Below are positions 1 through 11,239 of a stretch of 64,000 bases of DNA, in pieces. The translations under genes were made by a program, and so were the position numbers. Within the stretch, counting starts at the first letter, position 1. Every line of letters starts with the position of its first letter. The DNA comes from Chelonoidis abingdonii (taxonomy: Eukaryota > Chordata > Testudines > Testudinidae): contig NC_133769.1 of assembly GCF_003597395.2 (NCBI RefSeq), positions 174,815,521-174,879,520 on the forward strand, read 5' to 3'. The notes under the pieces are model-generated. The model searched no databases. It was given only the letters and a program-made list of their open reading frames with translations, and was not told where the DNA came from.

Positions 1-1880
1 TAACCCAAAGACCAAACATGATTTTATAATTGTTTTTTTATGGGACGTATGTGAAATATGTCCCAAACTAAAACAGTTAGTCACTAACAGACAAGAAAGC
101 TTTATGTAATGCCACCCAAAATGAGTAAGCATCAATAATGAATGCAATAAAATAAAATTTGTTAACTGTGGTTTCCTGGAACACTGAGCTCCTGTGCTGT
201 AGATGTTATTTTGGCCTCAACCTAAATGCATCATGGCATAAATATAAAGATCTCACTGAACATGACAACTGTAGATAACAACAACTCATTTTCATATGTC
301 AAAGTGTCCAGTTTTCTTCTTAGAAGAGGCTTATGTGAACTTGCAAAGTCACCTAAGCTACAGGTTGTGCCTGTAATAATCAAGGGAACAATGGAAAACT
401 TAGATCATCAATGTAGAGTACATGAAGGTCAAAGTACCAAATTTTTAATATGAAGGGGCCTTCATGCCTAAAGAGATTCAGGAAAACACACTAGTTGCCT
501 GGCATTCCTAAATGTGATGAAAATCATCCACTGGAGTGGATATTACTGTAAATCTTTGTCTACATGACAGATTTACATGTACTAGTTTACATAAACTTTA
601 CTGTTAACAACACAACACCTATTAAGCTGAGATATTTCTAGGAGTAGTATATCATGGTGTTTTACTGTACAGTTTACATTATTCCTGGCATTTCACTGCT
701 CATATTATGAGGTGGTTCAGAGGGAAAATATAGTAACTTGCCCTCACTTTTCAAGGACAAGGTTTTATTTCTTCCCTGAGAAACCATTCAGAAAACGATA
801 GGCAAAATATTGGGAATAATAAGGCTGAAAAATGCAGTATGCCACAAGGGATGAGATTTATTGAGAATAGCATTTGGTTTCTGGAGGTAGAGTTTAATAA
901 GTTGCTGGATTCTCATGTTTCTTTATTTTTGTTGTTGTTGCCTGCATCCAAATAAACGCTTTGAGCAGAACACTGAAAAAGTTATATATGGAATAAATTA
1001 TGAATGTTGACATAAATCTAACTCTAGCAGTTAAAGGTACTGGGGAAAAATCCTGGCCTCGGTAAAATAACTCATGAATAGAACAACTACAGCTATCACT
1101 GACAGCTTAGTGCCCAGAGTTGCAATGTGCTGAGTGTATCCTGAGAGATTCTGAGTGCCTTCTCTTCCTTTTAAGTGGGGGATCAAGGGTGCCCACTCAG
1201 CACTTCACAAGAGGTGCTTGGCTGCAGAACTGATCACTAGGTCACACCAGTTTGTCCCCAAATGTGGAAGAGAGGGAGTTAAAAAAGAGATGAGTCTATC
1301 TGGAAACATGTATTCCCATCTCCATGCCCTTCCCGTGAAAAGTACTGCATTATTGACAAGGTATATTGTGGGTTTCCCCCTGTTCCTCCTCACCTTCCTT
1401 TGAAACATCAGATTTTGCTTGGTCAAAGAGGCAAGATACCAGTACTGATGGGCCAGTGACCAATCCTATTGTGTGGTGATTTCATTGGCATTACACCAAG
1501 GATGCACTTGGCCCACTGATGTCTAAATGGAATAAAAATACTGTATAAAAATGTCATGTCGTGAATCTATGGAGGACATTTCTTATTACCCTTAAATACT
1601 GGAACCTGTTGAGGTGCCCCGCTCGTCCAAGACTTTCAGTATGATCCCTGGATTTCCACATCTAGAACTAGTCTTGCATTTTGTGTGCCCTGAACTCCCA
1701 TTTTGTTCAGTGGGAAATCATAATGGCATAGGGATTGCAGGATCGGGACAGGAGCTGAAGGAACAATTTTCAGCAAACTTATTTGATGACTTCAATTGCA
1801 TATTCTGTTCACTAACTTACAAACAGATTTATTGTTATTAACATGTTTCCCCTTGCAAGTCTATTGTGTGAACGTTAGAT
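1..1880. other. Unassigned AT-rich DNA
   Basis: I see no gene, bounded repeat or RNA here. Open frames are short and show no family I recognise. The stretch at about 940-950 is a short GTT run. Confidence 0.5.
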
Positions 1881-2115
1881 CTGGTGGGCTATTTTTCCAT
1901 CTGCAGAAAATTTTGCCTTTTTGTCAAAAAGATCATGTTTTCTGCTGAAAACCAAGAACATATTGGGTTTTCCAAAGCTGAATTTTTTTTATGGAAACCA
2001 GTTGTTTTGTGAAAAATTTCATTTCCTTCAACTCCCCCCAATTTTTCCATTGAAAAATAGCTTTGACAGAATTTTTTTGACCATTTCTTGTTACTAGTGG
2101 TTGGTTGTTCACTGT
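1880..2115. repeat. AT-rich repeat-like segment of T/A runs
   Basis: The segment is built from runs such as tttttcca, gaaaa and tttgtcaaaaa on both strands. A similar texture occurs at 51290-51800. It resembles an old dispersed repeat, but I can bound neither copy. Confidence 0.3.
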
Positions 2116-2315
2116 TACCAATCAGTCTAGCAGCCTTGTGTGTCTGTGCCTCTATTGTGAAGGTTATGGTTCTGTACAATGGCATACATCATTCCAGGAT
2201 ATATTCAGGGGAGTGCAGTTTGTAAAGCACTGGAGGTAATTGTTCTGTTCTACTTGGAACGGGTGAGGCCTCAGCTGCAATACTTTGTCCAGTTTTGGGT
2301 GCCACAACACTACAA

Positions 2316-2612
2316 GCTGGAGTGTGATTCCTAGCTCATGTAGGCTTACTTTCACTAGCTCTCATCTGAGTTAGCATGCTAAAAATAGTAGTATAGTTTC
2401 AGTAGCTAGGGCAGTGGCATGGGCTAGCCATGCTGAGTACATGCCCAGGGGGATCAAGCCCATGTCGACTAAGCACAGCTGTCCTAGTGGCACTGCGGCC
2501 TGTGTAACCATGGCTACCTTACTGTTTTTAGCATGCTAACTCACATAACAGCTAGCATGAATAAGCCTATGCGAGCTAGGAATCACTTCCCTATCTCAGT
2601 GTAGACATACCC
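2316..2612. mobile_element. Foldback DNA element (Harbinger-type MITE) inside CR1
   Basis: The two ends are near-complementary for about 75 bp. The left arm has gtgattcctagctcatgtag and gagttagcatgctaaaaa; the right arm has ttttagcatgctaactcac and gagctaggaatcac. The right tip is gtgtagacataccc, the same GTCTACAC core as the Harbinger transposon at 31088. The CR1 sequence is interrupted here and continues after 2613. The 3-bp duplication (caa/taa) is only approximate. Confidence 0.7.
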
Positions 2613-2682
2613 TAAGAAAGATATGAACAAATTGGCAAGAGACCAGAGAAGAGCAACAAAAATGGTAAGAAGTTTAGAAAAC

Positions 2683-2687
2683 ATGAC
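2683..2687. repeat. Target-site duplication atgac, left copy
   Basis: ATGAC precedes the LTR-like insertion and recurs at 3624-3628 straight after it. Joining the flanks through a single copy restores the expected CR1 sequence. Confidence 0.8.
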
Positions 2688-3623
2688 TGTGATGAGGTGT
2701 CCTCTGCACACAAGCCCTGGAGGGGTTAACATGGGTGGCTAGGCCGATTAACCAACTAAGCTGCACCTGGAGAAGGAGTCAGAGAGCAGGGATTAATTAG
2801 AAGAGGCTCAGTGGGATAGGAACAGGAGGAATTTATAGAAAGCCCAGGAGCTGAGAGCATCTGGGGGCTGCAGGGAAGTCACTCTCTGGGAGAAGGAAGG
2901 AGTGTTTGGGGCTATAGAGGCAAGTAGCCTACAGTTTCTCTCTGGGAGGAAAGAGTTGTGAGGCTGGCAAACCCAGAGAAGGGAGAGAGAGCCACAAGGT
3001 ATGGAGGAGGCTCAGGGAAAGGCAGTAAGCTCCATGAGGAAACAGACTTTGGTTGCTGAGTAAAGGGCCCCTGAGCTTGAACCCAAAGTAGAGGGCAGAC
3101 CTAGGTTCCCCTACTAGCCACTGGGAAAGTGGTACCAGTTGCGTAGTGAATGGGAAGACTGCCTGAGCCTGTTTGTTAGAAATGACTTTGGGTAAATCTG
3201 CACAGCAAAGAAAAACCCATGGCTGGTGCATGGTAGCTGACTTGTGACTTGTGGGGCTAATGGGCTGCAGGGCTCCTGGGGCTAATGGGCTGCAGGGCTG
3301 TTTCTGCCACCCTGCAGGGTCCTAGAGCCCAGGCTCCAGCCCGAACCCAGAAATCTACACAACAATGAAACAGCCCTGCATCCCCAGCCCCACAAATCTG
3401 AGTTGGCTGGCATGGGTCAGCCACGTTGCTGTGTAGACATAACCATTGATACCCCGGAAGGGGGGAATATGAATAGTGATCTGGCTGGAGTGTCCAGTCA
3501 TGAAGAAGGATCACTTGGAGTTGCAGAGATGGGTTGAGAGACCACCAGAGGAGACGCAGCATCTGGAAGATGCTAATCCCCAGAGTGGCCAGGAGGAGGA
3601 GCCCTAGTGGTGACCTCATGACA
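2688..3623. mobile_element. Probable solo LTR inserted in CR1
   Basis: The insertion begins TGTGATGAGGTG and ends CACCTCATGACA-like (ggtgacctcatgaca). It therefore has TG...CA ends, an imperfect inverted repeat of about 11 bp and a 5-bp duplication ATGAC, all typical of an LTR. The unit is 936 bp including a nested foldback of about 255 bp, so the LTR itself is near 680 bp. No gag or pol frame accompanies it, so the element is read as a solo LTR left by recombination. I cannot name the family, and a DNA transposon with 5-bp duplications is a less likely alternative. Confidence 0.65.
3190..3444. mobile_element. Palindromic MITE nested inside the LTR-like element
   Basis: The left tip gggtaaatctgcacagc and the reverse complement of the right tip (gctgtgtagacataacc) match at 13 or more of 17 positions. 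The similarity continues inward: gtggggctaatgggctgcag on the left against ctgcatccccagccccac on the right. The right tip again carries GTGTAGACA. It makes the third level of a CR1 > LTR > MITE nest. Confidence 0.65.
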
Positions 3624-3628
3624 ATGAC
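3624..3628. repeat. Target-site duplication atgac, right copy
   Basis: Partner of 2683-2687; CR1 sequence resumes within it and continues as ctatgagc. Confidence 0.8.
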
Positions 3629-4029
3629 CTATGAGCAAGGTTGAAAGAATTGGCATGTTTCTTCTAGAGAAGAGAAGACAAAGGGGGGAACTGCTAACAG
3701 TTGTCAAATATAGAAATAGTTGTTATAAAGAGGATGGTGGTCAATTGTTTTCCATGTCTACCAAGGGTAGGACAACAAGTAAGCAACTTAATTTGCAGCA
3801 AGGGAGACTTAGGTTAGATATTAAGAAAACTTTCTAACTATAAGGATAGTTAGGCCCTGGAAGGTTGTGGAATCCCTGTAACTGGAGATTTTTAAGAACA
3901 GGTTAGCCTAGTACCTGTCAGGGATGGTGTAGGGATACTTAATCCTGTTTTAGCATGGTGGAGGAGGGGATGGACTAGATGACCTCTCAAGGTCCCTTCC
4001 AACCCTACATGTCTATGATTCTATATACA

Positions 4030-5330
4030 GTTTTGTTCCATTTATTGCTGGGCCCCCTCATTTCTGATTGACTTCACTGGATGTTCAGCACCTCCCCACA
4101 GTAGGCCATTAATAATTAATAGAGCACTGTATTCGTAGTTAACATGATTCTGAGAAAAAGGACAAAAATACAAGCAATTACTTTGGGTATTATTTTTATT
4201 CTGAAGTACTTTGTGACACACACAATATATATTGGGAAAGCAACATGTTGAATGAAAACTATATTTCTCTGCTAATCGTTGTTTAGTTTATGAGACCTTA
4301 ATCAAAACGCAAACGAGGCTTTGGTTTCTCTCTTCCTGTCCTTGTACTCTCCCTATACACTAGTCTATGCCTTCATTTAATGATTGAAAAAATTAGAAGA
4401 AATGACTTGCCCCCATATCATTTTAACTGAACTGTTGTGTTTCCAGTTAAGTCCTCCTTGCTGCTTTACAAACTGAGTGTACACTTGTCTTCTCAGCTGG
4501 ATCTGCTTTGGATTACACATTTTAAGAAAATGAGCACATGCTGGAGAGTGGTGACAGCAATCTCAGTCAAATACAATTTGATATTTGATGAAAGCTGAGG
4601 CAATTTCCCAAGTGCGTTGCTCCAATACAAAAAGCAAACGTTATGTTTTCTAGTCACAAAAGCTGACATACATGAGCAACTTCTATCATAGGTTTCACCT
4701 CTTTATTCACTAAGAAAGCTCAGTGAGCATAAAGTATGTGTGTACTGTAACAAGAAAAGCTTAAAGGTCAGCACAAAGATGAACGCAATAATAACTATAG
4801 ATTTCTCACCTGTACAAAGAGACTTCTACACAATTAAAGGTAAAATGATATCCAACGTGTTATGCAGCAGCAGGCTGATCTCTTAATGGCCCCTCAGGAA
4901 ACTCTGCCAGCAAAAGCAATGAAGAGGAACTTGACACTAAGATGCCAGTATTAGGGTCTGAATCCCTCACGTGCCATGGTTACGAACACCTGCAGTCAGC
5001 TCCAATCACAACATACGGAGACTGGGAGCACACTTCATGGTGCCTAATGAAAATATGTAGCTAATGAAAATACACAGTGAAATTGGCTTAAATGGATTTC
5101 CTAATAAATATTCCAAGATACAAGAGGGATTTATAATCTCTCTTTTGGGAACTTTATCTCTTTAGTAACTTGCAAATTTTAAGTAAACTGTGGTGGGAAC
5201 GTTGGAAGAAGTTACTATCTTTATTATCCAGATAAAATTAACCTAGATAATTATGGGCTAGACAGTGCATACGTTTCTGAAGGTTTAATATAGTTCCTGT
5301 CCCAGTAATGTGAGTAAGGGTTATACAATC
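4030..5330. other. Unassigned DNA
   Basis: No gene or bounded repeat recognised. A small direct repeat of gctaatgaaaata occurs near 5046-5075. Confidence 0.45.
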
Positions 5331-5339
5331 TAGCCCATA

Positions 5340-5470
5340 TTAAAATCCAGTCCTGCAGTTCTTACTCTCACAAATAATCCTTATTCACCTGAGAAGTGCC
5401 ACTGATGTCAGTGGAACTATTAATTTAAGGATTAACTTTGGGAGTAAGGATTGCATGATCAGGGCTCAAA
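5340..5470. repeat. Imperfect foldback with 'gtcagtgga' centre
   Basis: Outer halves are loosely complementary (aatccagtcctgcag... against ...gattgcatgatcagggct), around a centre cactgatgtcagtggaac. It belongs to a dispersed class seen in several places in the window (also near 13200, 20763, 27695, 41755 and 42950). Confidence 0.4.
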
Positions 5471-5696
5471 ATGTGTAAATGACAGAAGTTGACTAAGAAA
5501 GCCTGACTAGAGCCTGGCTGTAACTGTATGGGCTGCTTATGAATTTTGCTCCCTTAGGACAAACAAGCAATCTGAAACTCACTTCCCCCCATCCTGCTAA
5601 ACTGGGTTTTCATTAACTAGCAATCTGTTGAAATGGATGGGGCCTCAACTCTTATTTCCCTGAAGCAATTTAATGGTCAACTTCTGTATTATAGTA

Positions 5697-5943
5697 GTCT
5701 CAAACAGTAGCGTAGTTGGGGGGGAGTGGTCGCTCCCCATTGAGCACATTCCCCCAAAGTGGCACCTTTTTAATTTTTACACTCACCCCAACAGTCTGCG
5801 TCTTCAGCGGCAGTTCAGTTGCGGGTCCTTCAGCCATTCCAGGTCCTCGGTGGCAAGAATTTTTTTTTTCCGCTGCTTCGGTGCCTTTTTTTATGTGTTC
5901 GCTCCCCCTGCTGGTAGAACCTGGTTACACCACTGGTCTCAAA
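5697..5943. mobile_element. Short non-autonomous hAT element, perfect 8-bp TSD
   Basis: The element spans 5705-5935 (231 bp). Its left end CAGTAGCGTAGTTGGG and inverted right end CAGTGGTGTAACCAGG form the terminal inverted repeat. The flanking GTCTCAAA is identical at 5697-5704 and 5936-5943, the 8 bp expected of hAT transposition. The interior is GC-rich, contains a short T run and codes for nothing recognisable. Confidence 0.9.
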
Positions 5944-5989
5944 CGACTATTAAAAAAGCACTGAACTATAGGACCTAGGAAAGGCTGAG

Positions 5990-7800
5990 ATTTTTCCATT
6001 GTCCACGGGGCACAGCCGAGGAATAAGGCCCATTGTAGCTTTCTGATTTGTGTCACCAATCCTATCACACCCTCATTATAGATTAGCACTTTGGGACTGC
6101 TCTAATTTTTATGCTATCTTGTGTGACGCTACCTGGGAGCACCCAAGGATGTGAGGCACCTCACTACCATCTGTCTTTACCATCAGGAAGCCTTGTCTGT
6201 GCCAGCCAGGGGTCAGCTCTCTAACTCCACTAGACATGGACAACATAAGCACTCCCTTCTCAACCTAGGCAGATACTGTCCCTCTACAGGTTAGCAATAG
6301 GCATGGTCCAACCTCCGAGCCCTCTGAGCATCCCTTTGGAGTGTCCAGCCCCTGTTCCATGGCGCACTCATAGATCTGCTACCTCTGTCTCTTGTTATCT
6401 TGCAATCTTTTAATTAGTATCTGGGCTGTGCTAGCGGATAGGCTGACATTGCCTGAGACACAATGCACAAAACATACCTGACTGGACAAAGAGAGAGAAG
6501 CATCTCCTATCCCCTGCCTGAACAGAATCTTTCCAAGGCCTATCATCTCCTGGTAACCTGCTTTTGACTTCAAGACTTTAAAAACATAATTTCTAGAACA
6601 AATACATAACTTCTTAAATATTATCCATTCATATGTTTGCAATGATTAAAATGGCCAGTACACTATTGGCTGTTGATAGAGACCTCATATGCCACTCTTT
6701 GGAGCACTATTATGTAGACATCATACCCAAGCGATCCTTGTAAATCCCTATGCAGCCTCTGTTCCCTCTGTTAGTTGGCACCAAGAGGTTCCTAGATCAC
6801 AGCTAGTAATAGCCCATGACATACACCAATCCTAGGGCTATAGAGAAGCCAGAATAAATTCAAGGATCTGGTTCTAAAGCTGCAACAACATTGCTGCAAA
6901 GATAATTCTCAAACACCTGCTTCTATGAAAGCTCTGTTCAAAAACTGGAGATTCTGTGCAGTGCAGCAGAAAACAGTTTGACTTCATGGATCACATGGCT
7001 CCTATTTTTTTCATAAGTATAGGGCCTTGCAGGATGTGGAAAATGAAGTACAAAAAGCTGAGCACATCAAACACCTGTTTTAGTTGTCCTAAAATCAAAT
7101 TGTTTTAGGTCTTCAAGGATAATATGCCTTTTCCTCTATGTTCCTTACCCCTCCCCCTTTCCCCATATATCTCTGTCCAGGGTGTTACATACTGAGTATG
7201 GCAGTGAAACTGATTAATTAGCTATTTGACACTTAAACATTTCCCACCATGTTTGACCTCTTGTTCAGAAGAACAAGAACTTGTCTTGGACACACTCGGA
7301 CAGCTACAAAACCAATTTACCAATGCCTTAGGATTGCTAATATCTCTTTACTTTCCTCACTGAGCAGGCTCTGTCTAGTTCCCTTTGTGTTACCTTCATT
7401 GCTGTTCAGCATTTTTCCTCACAGTACTGAAACTCAAAGCCCTCCAGAATCCTCCCATCTATCAAGCACTATTGATAAAGCTTCATGAACACTTCAGATC
7501 CCTTTTGAAACTGGCTATAGCTACGTGCAATGCAAGTCTCTCAGTAGCCCTTTCCCAGTGTTGGATTTACATATCTGGGCATGAAGTATTTTTAGTCTGA
7601 GCTGCACCATCCTTTTGGGAACTGGTGAAAATGCCTTTACCTGCAATTAACTGCAAAACAAGTGTCCGTAGCTTCACTCTCATGCCTTTTTCTCCGAAAT
7701 AAAAGGAAGAAGAGAGGGATGGAGGGGGAGGATAAAGTACCGATGAAAAGGATAAGTGAATTTTTTTCCCTTCAGTGTGAACCACACTGAATGTTTATCA
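5990..7800. other. Unassigned; possible old LTR relic near 6120-6900
   Basis: A TGTGTGACGCTACCTGGGAG stretch at about 6120 starts like an LTR, and the following 700 bp has promoter-like texture. I could not find a matching CA end with duplicated flanks. No coding sequence is supported. Confidence 0.25.
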
Positions 7801-7803
7801 CTT

Positions 7804-7833
7804 TTTGATGCGGCACAAATGATTGGCAGAACA
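7804..7833 (-). repeat. 30-bp stray copy of hAT transposase sequence
   Basis: This 30-bp stretch matches 9565-9594, inside the minus-strand hAT transposase, with a single mismatch. Read on the minus strand it encodes the same FCQSFV-HQ peptide context. No inverted terminus or longer similarity surrounds it. Confidence 0.6.
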
Positions 7834-8104
7834 TATTGTGAAAGAAAAAATAGAATTTTTGGGGAAAAAGTGAGGTTTTTTTTATCTGTATTTAGAGCTC
7901 TGTCCTGAAGTCCACCTGAGTGCTAAATATTTTTCTAATTTTATTTTGGATTTATTACTTATTCACACACTGATTTAAAATACAGAGAGAAAAATTATGC
8001 ATAATATAATTACAAGACAAATGGCATTTTTTCTTTCAAGAAGCATCTCAGCTCTAACCACCAGCAAGAGCAGGCAGAATATCCCACCAGCAAGTACACA
8101 GTAA

Positions 8105-8400
8105 GGGTGGTCCAGTGGTTAGGGCACTATCATGAAACCTATTCCCTGTGCTTCAACAGACTTTTCTGTGACCTTGGGCAAGTCATTTGCTTTCTCTGTG
8201 CCTCAGCTCTCCATATAAAATGGGGATAACAGCACTGCCTTACCTCATAGAGGTGTTGTGAGAATAAGTACATTAAAATGATGCTAAGACTACAGTAATG
8301 GAGACCACAGAAGTACCTAAGACAAATTCTGTTCAAAGTTATACATGAATAAGTCAGGAGTAGCCTGATTGACTCAAGTGCGGATTTACAGTGGAATAAA
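8105..8400 (+). mobile_element. MIR-like tRNA-derived SINE
   Basis: The order of segments is that of MIR: gtggttagggcac, gaccttgggcaagtcat, tctgtgcctcag, aaaatggggataacagcac, tacctcatagaggtgttgtgag and a run to ttaaaatgatg. SINEs of this class are transcribed by RNA polymerase III and moved by LINE machinery. The copy is old and not expected to be active. Confidence 0.8.
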
Positions 8401-9094
8401 GAAGTCATCCCAGGGCATTTAAGATAATATAGGGCTTATTTTGAAGTCTACATGTTATTAGCCTAACTCAGTGGTCCCCAGCCTTTTTGTGGCCAGTGGC
8501 ACATTCATGTTTTCAGAAGTGTGTGGCGGGCGCCAACAATTTTTCAAGACTTATTTTGTATTTGTACATTAAATAATATGAATAATATCATATTTAATAT
8601 TACATAATATATGAATCCATAAGATAAAAAGGTAATTTTTCATATAAAAGGTATTAATTAAATTATTCAGCAATTACTCTTTCACCTTACCATGTGAATT
8701 TGCTCTTTTTTTTACCTGTAAGAAAAATTAAGGAGTTTTTACAAAATAAATATTGTAAACAGTTTTCATCTTATTTATTTTAAAAAAGTACAATTATGTT
8801 TTGATTGGACAGTTTTTTGGAAAAATGTAGACCAGCTGTAGCAGAAATTGAGGCTAGTAATATTTCAGTCCTATATATAAAACATGGTTGAACTTCTGGT
8901 CCAAATATATTTATTATTCTGTCTTTAACATCGATAGCCAGTTATAGTTAATTAAAAATATTCTTTGTATTGTTACTTATATCTGGATTTCAATAAACAA
9001 ACAAACAAATATGAAAAAAACTTAAACACAAGTTAATCATACACAGTCATCAGCACTTAATGGAAAATAGGTATCATTAATTCACGTGGTTTTT

Positions 9095-10555
9095 CTAATA
9101 AAGTGTGTGATTTTTTTGGCACTGCATTTCTTCAGCCAATTTTTCGTAGTTGGGAGAGTAGGATAATATTCCCATTCGTAAGCAATTGTGAAGATGGGCA
9201 TTTGTAAGCCGAGATCTGTGTTTTGATTTTATGATGTTCACTGTTGAAAACAGAACTTCGCATAGATAAGTGGAACCGAAATAAGATTTTATTTTGTATG
9301 CTACATTTTTTAAGGCAGGAAACTTTTTTCGGTCAGCCAGATTCCAAAAGTTTTCATCTGTTGCGCAGGATTTTAGAGCAATATCATTTTGAAGATCCAA
9401 AAGCTCCACTTCCAGGTCTTCTGTTCTTACTTGAATGAGACTCACAATTGATGTAGACATTTTTGTTACCTCTATTTGGCAAGTAAAAGGATTCACAAAA
9501 AAGGCAACTACAGGCTCAATGATGGTGAACTGTTGAAATCTCTTTTCAAATTGTTCCAGAAATGTTTGATGCAGCACAAATGATTGGCAGAACAAATGGT
9601 GGATAACAAATGATGATGGGTTAAAATCATTGTCACATACCATTTTCTTCATATATGGGAAATGTATGAGAGACTTCATCTTCATATGTGACATCCACAA
9701 GATCATTTTTGCTTTGAATGATTTTACAGAACCTATCATTTGAACCACATGTTCATCTTTTCCCTGGAGCTCAAGATTTAAAATGTTCAATTGGTCACTG
9801 AAGTCGGCAAGAAAAGCCAAGTCCATTAACCAGCTGGAGTCTCCTAGTTGCTCGAAGTTCTGATTTGTGGACTTCAGAAATTCTTTGATCTCTTCAATTA
9901 GGCTTAAAAAACGTGCAAGAACTTTACCTTTGCTCAGCCATCATACTTCTCTATGCAAGACAAGATCAGATTGTTTATCATCAACATCTTTCAACAGGGC
10001 CTTAAAAAGTCAGTGTTGCAAAGGTTTCACTTGAATAGAGTTAATTCTTTTAATAATGACATTCATGACGTGTTGAAAAGAAAGAACTTTGATGCACAAA
10101 GCTTCTTGATGGATAATGCAGTGATAAGACATGAAGTTCAGAAAGGATTCATTCTTCTTGCAGAGTGCAATGAATCCATTGTCACTGCCCATCATTGCTC
10201 GTGCCCCATCTGTGGTGATCGCAGACAGCTTATGTAGTGGCATACTAATTGATGTTGTGTATGTTTTGAATAAATTATAGATGTCCTCACCCTTTGTTCT
10301 CCCTTTCATAGGTCATACTTTTAGTAATTCTTCTTTTATGGTGAAGTCACTCAATACCATTCCCATCATAACTGCCGACTGTGCTGTATCTGATATATCT
10401 GTCAACTCATTGAACTTCAGTGAAAACCAGTCACATATTTCCAAGTCATCCTTTAGCTGACTTTGCATGTCGCTTGAAATTGCATGTTTCCTCCTCGTAA
10501 CTGTGTTATCTAATAACTGCAAGTCTTGTATCACCTGCACAATCTCATCCTTTTT
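9095..10555 (-). pseudogene. hAT transposase (ZBED5/GTF2IRD2-like), in-frame stops
   Basis: A hAT transposase catalyses cut-and-paste movement with a split RNase H-like fold. One minus-strand frame runs from about 10555 to the stop at 9095. It is broken by three TGA codons (just upstream of 10309, at about 10010, and in the LVLHREV/WLSKGKV segment near 9934) but has no frameshift. Recognisable blocks are KFNELTDISDTAQ, ITTDGARAMMG, SYHCIIHQEALC, WLSKGKVLARFLSL, LADFSDQLNILNLELQGKD and the C-terminal dimerisation block LCEVLFSTVNIIKSKHRSRL. Relatives usually have DESTD where this copy reads NELTD, so the first catalytic Asp is Asn here (codon 10409-10411). The N-terminus is missing. The protein cannot be made or active. 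Similarity is to the transposase group from which ZBED5 and GTF2IRD2 arose; the subgroup is my judgement. Confidence 0.87.
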
Positions 10556-10681
10556 TGGCAGTTCGGAGAGAAGCCACGGTCCCGTTCCTGCTGGGGACAG
10601 AGAACACCGGTGCCTGCAGCCGCGGAGTTCTCTGTCCCCGGCAGGTGCGGGGCAGCGGCTTCTCTCCCCTTCTGGGCAGTA
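10556..10681. mobile_element. 110-bp foldback in the hAT transposase frame
   Basis: The unit is at about 10564-10673. The left arm gagagaagccacggtcccg is complementary to the right arm around gcagcggcttctctcccc, and ggggacagagaac pairs with gttctctgtcccc. Flanks TGGCAGTT and GGGCAGTA match at 6 of 8, hinting at a tiny hAT MITE. It contributes meaningless proline- and arginine-rich codons to the frame. Confidence 0.6.
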
Positions 10682-10867
10682 CTTTTCACACTGTGTCACT
10701 AGGTGGGCTCACGTAAATGCCCTGGTGGGCACCATGGCATTCACGAGCACAGCATTGGGGACCCCTAGCCCAACTAATAATTCCAAATTGTATATATTAT
10801 ATGGTGGAGTGTGTATATATGTAACAGAGAGACCCAAAATATTCAATACTGAAAGCTCTTTTTAGAG

Positions 10868-11235
10868 GGAGGTGAGCGCAGCAAATCTCCTGATCCCTTT
10901 CATTATCTGGGAAGTCATTTATGGGAGTGACTATCAGAGCAATGCACGACTTATGCAGATCATCTCAAATAGATACACCTCCTTGCATGATCATGGACTG
11001 TATTTAATAAAGGACACATACTGTCCTGGAAAGAGATTATATAATTTAGAGTGTTTCAATTTGTTTTATTATGACTATTTTTTCATATCCTTCCACCTGC
11101 GACACTAAGTGTCTCAGTTACTATTTGTCCAAACTGTTCAGATCTGATATTCCCAATGATCATGACTTTATAGTAAGTTCTGTGATAACTGAGGTTTTAC
11201 TAAAGCCCCTGCTCCGTGGGACAAGTGACTGTGGG
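10868..11235. other. Unassigned DNA between DNA transposons
   Basis: No feature recognised. Frames are short and compositionally unremarkable. Confidence 0.4.
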
Positions 11236-11239
11236 GAAC

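Larger units (their letters stand above)
2185..4028 (+). mobile_element. CR1 LINE 3' part, sense, split by two insertions
   Basis: This is the 3' end of a CR1 non-LTR retrotransposon. The hallmark segments are present in order: a stretch equivalent to 'ctcagctg..tactttgtccag' near 2270, 'gaacaaattgg' near 2625, 'agcaacaaaaatgg' near 2652, then after a gap 'gacctatgagcaagg' from 3626, the 'ttgaaagaattgg' segment and the terminal 'tctatgattctata' tail at about 4010-4025. The copy is 5'-truncated and is cut by a foldback element (about 2316-2612) and by an LTR-like insertion (2688-3623). The CR1 sequence resumes in register after each, so both insertions are younger. No long frame survives. Confidence 0.88.
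8461..10775 (-). mobile_element. hAT DNA transposon with decayed transposase
   Basis: The element spans 8469-10767 (2299 bp). The left tip CAGTGGTCCCCA and inverted right tip TAGGGGTCCCCA match at 10 of 12 positions. The flanks GCCTAACT (8461-8468) and GCCCAACT (10768-10775) match at 7 of 8, as expected for a hAT 8-bp duplication. It carries a minus-strand transposase pseudogene at 9095-10555. From the end of that frame to the right terminus there is only about 200 bp, half of it a foldback, so the N-terminal part of the transposase, including any BED finger, has been lost. Confidence 0.87.

Noticed and set aside
6379..6642. 87-codon minus-strand frame considered as a gene
   Set aside because: No recognisable domain; it lies in a possible LTR relic and could not be supported.
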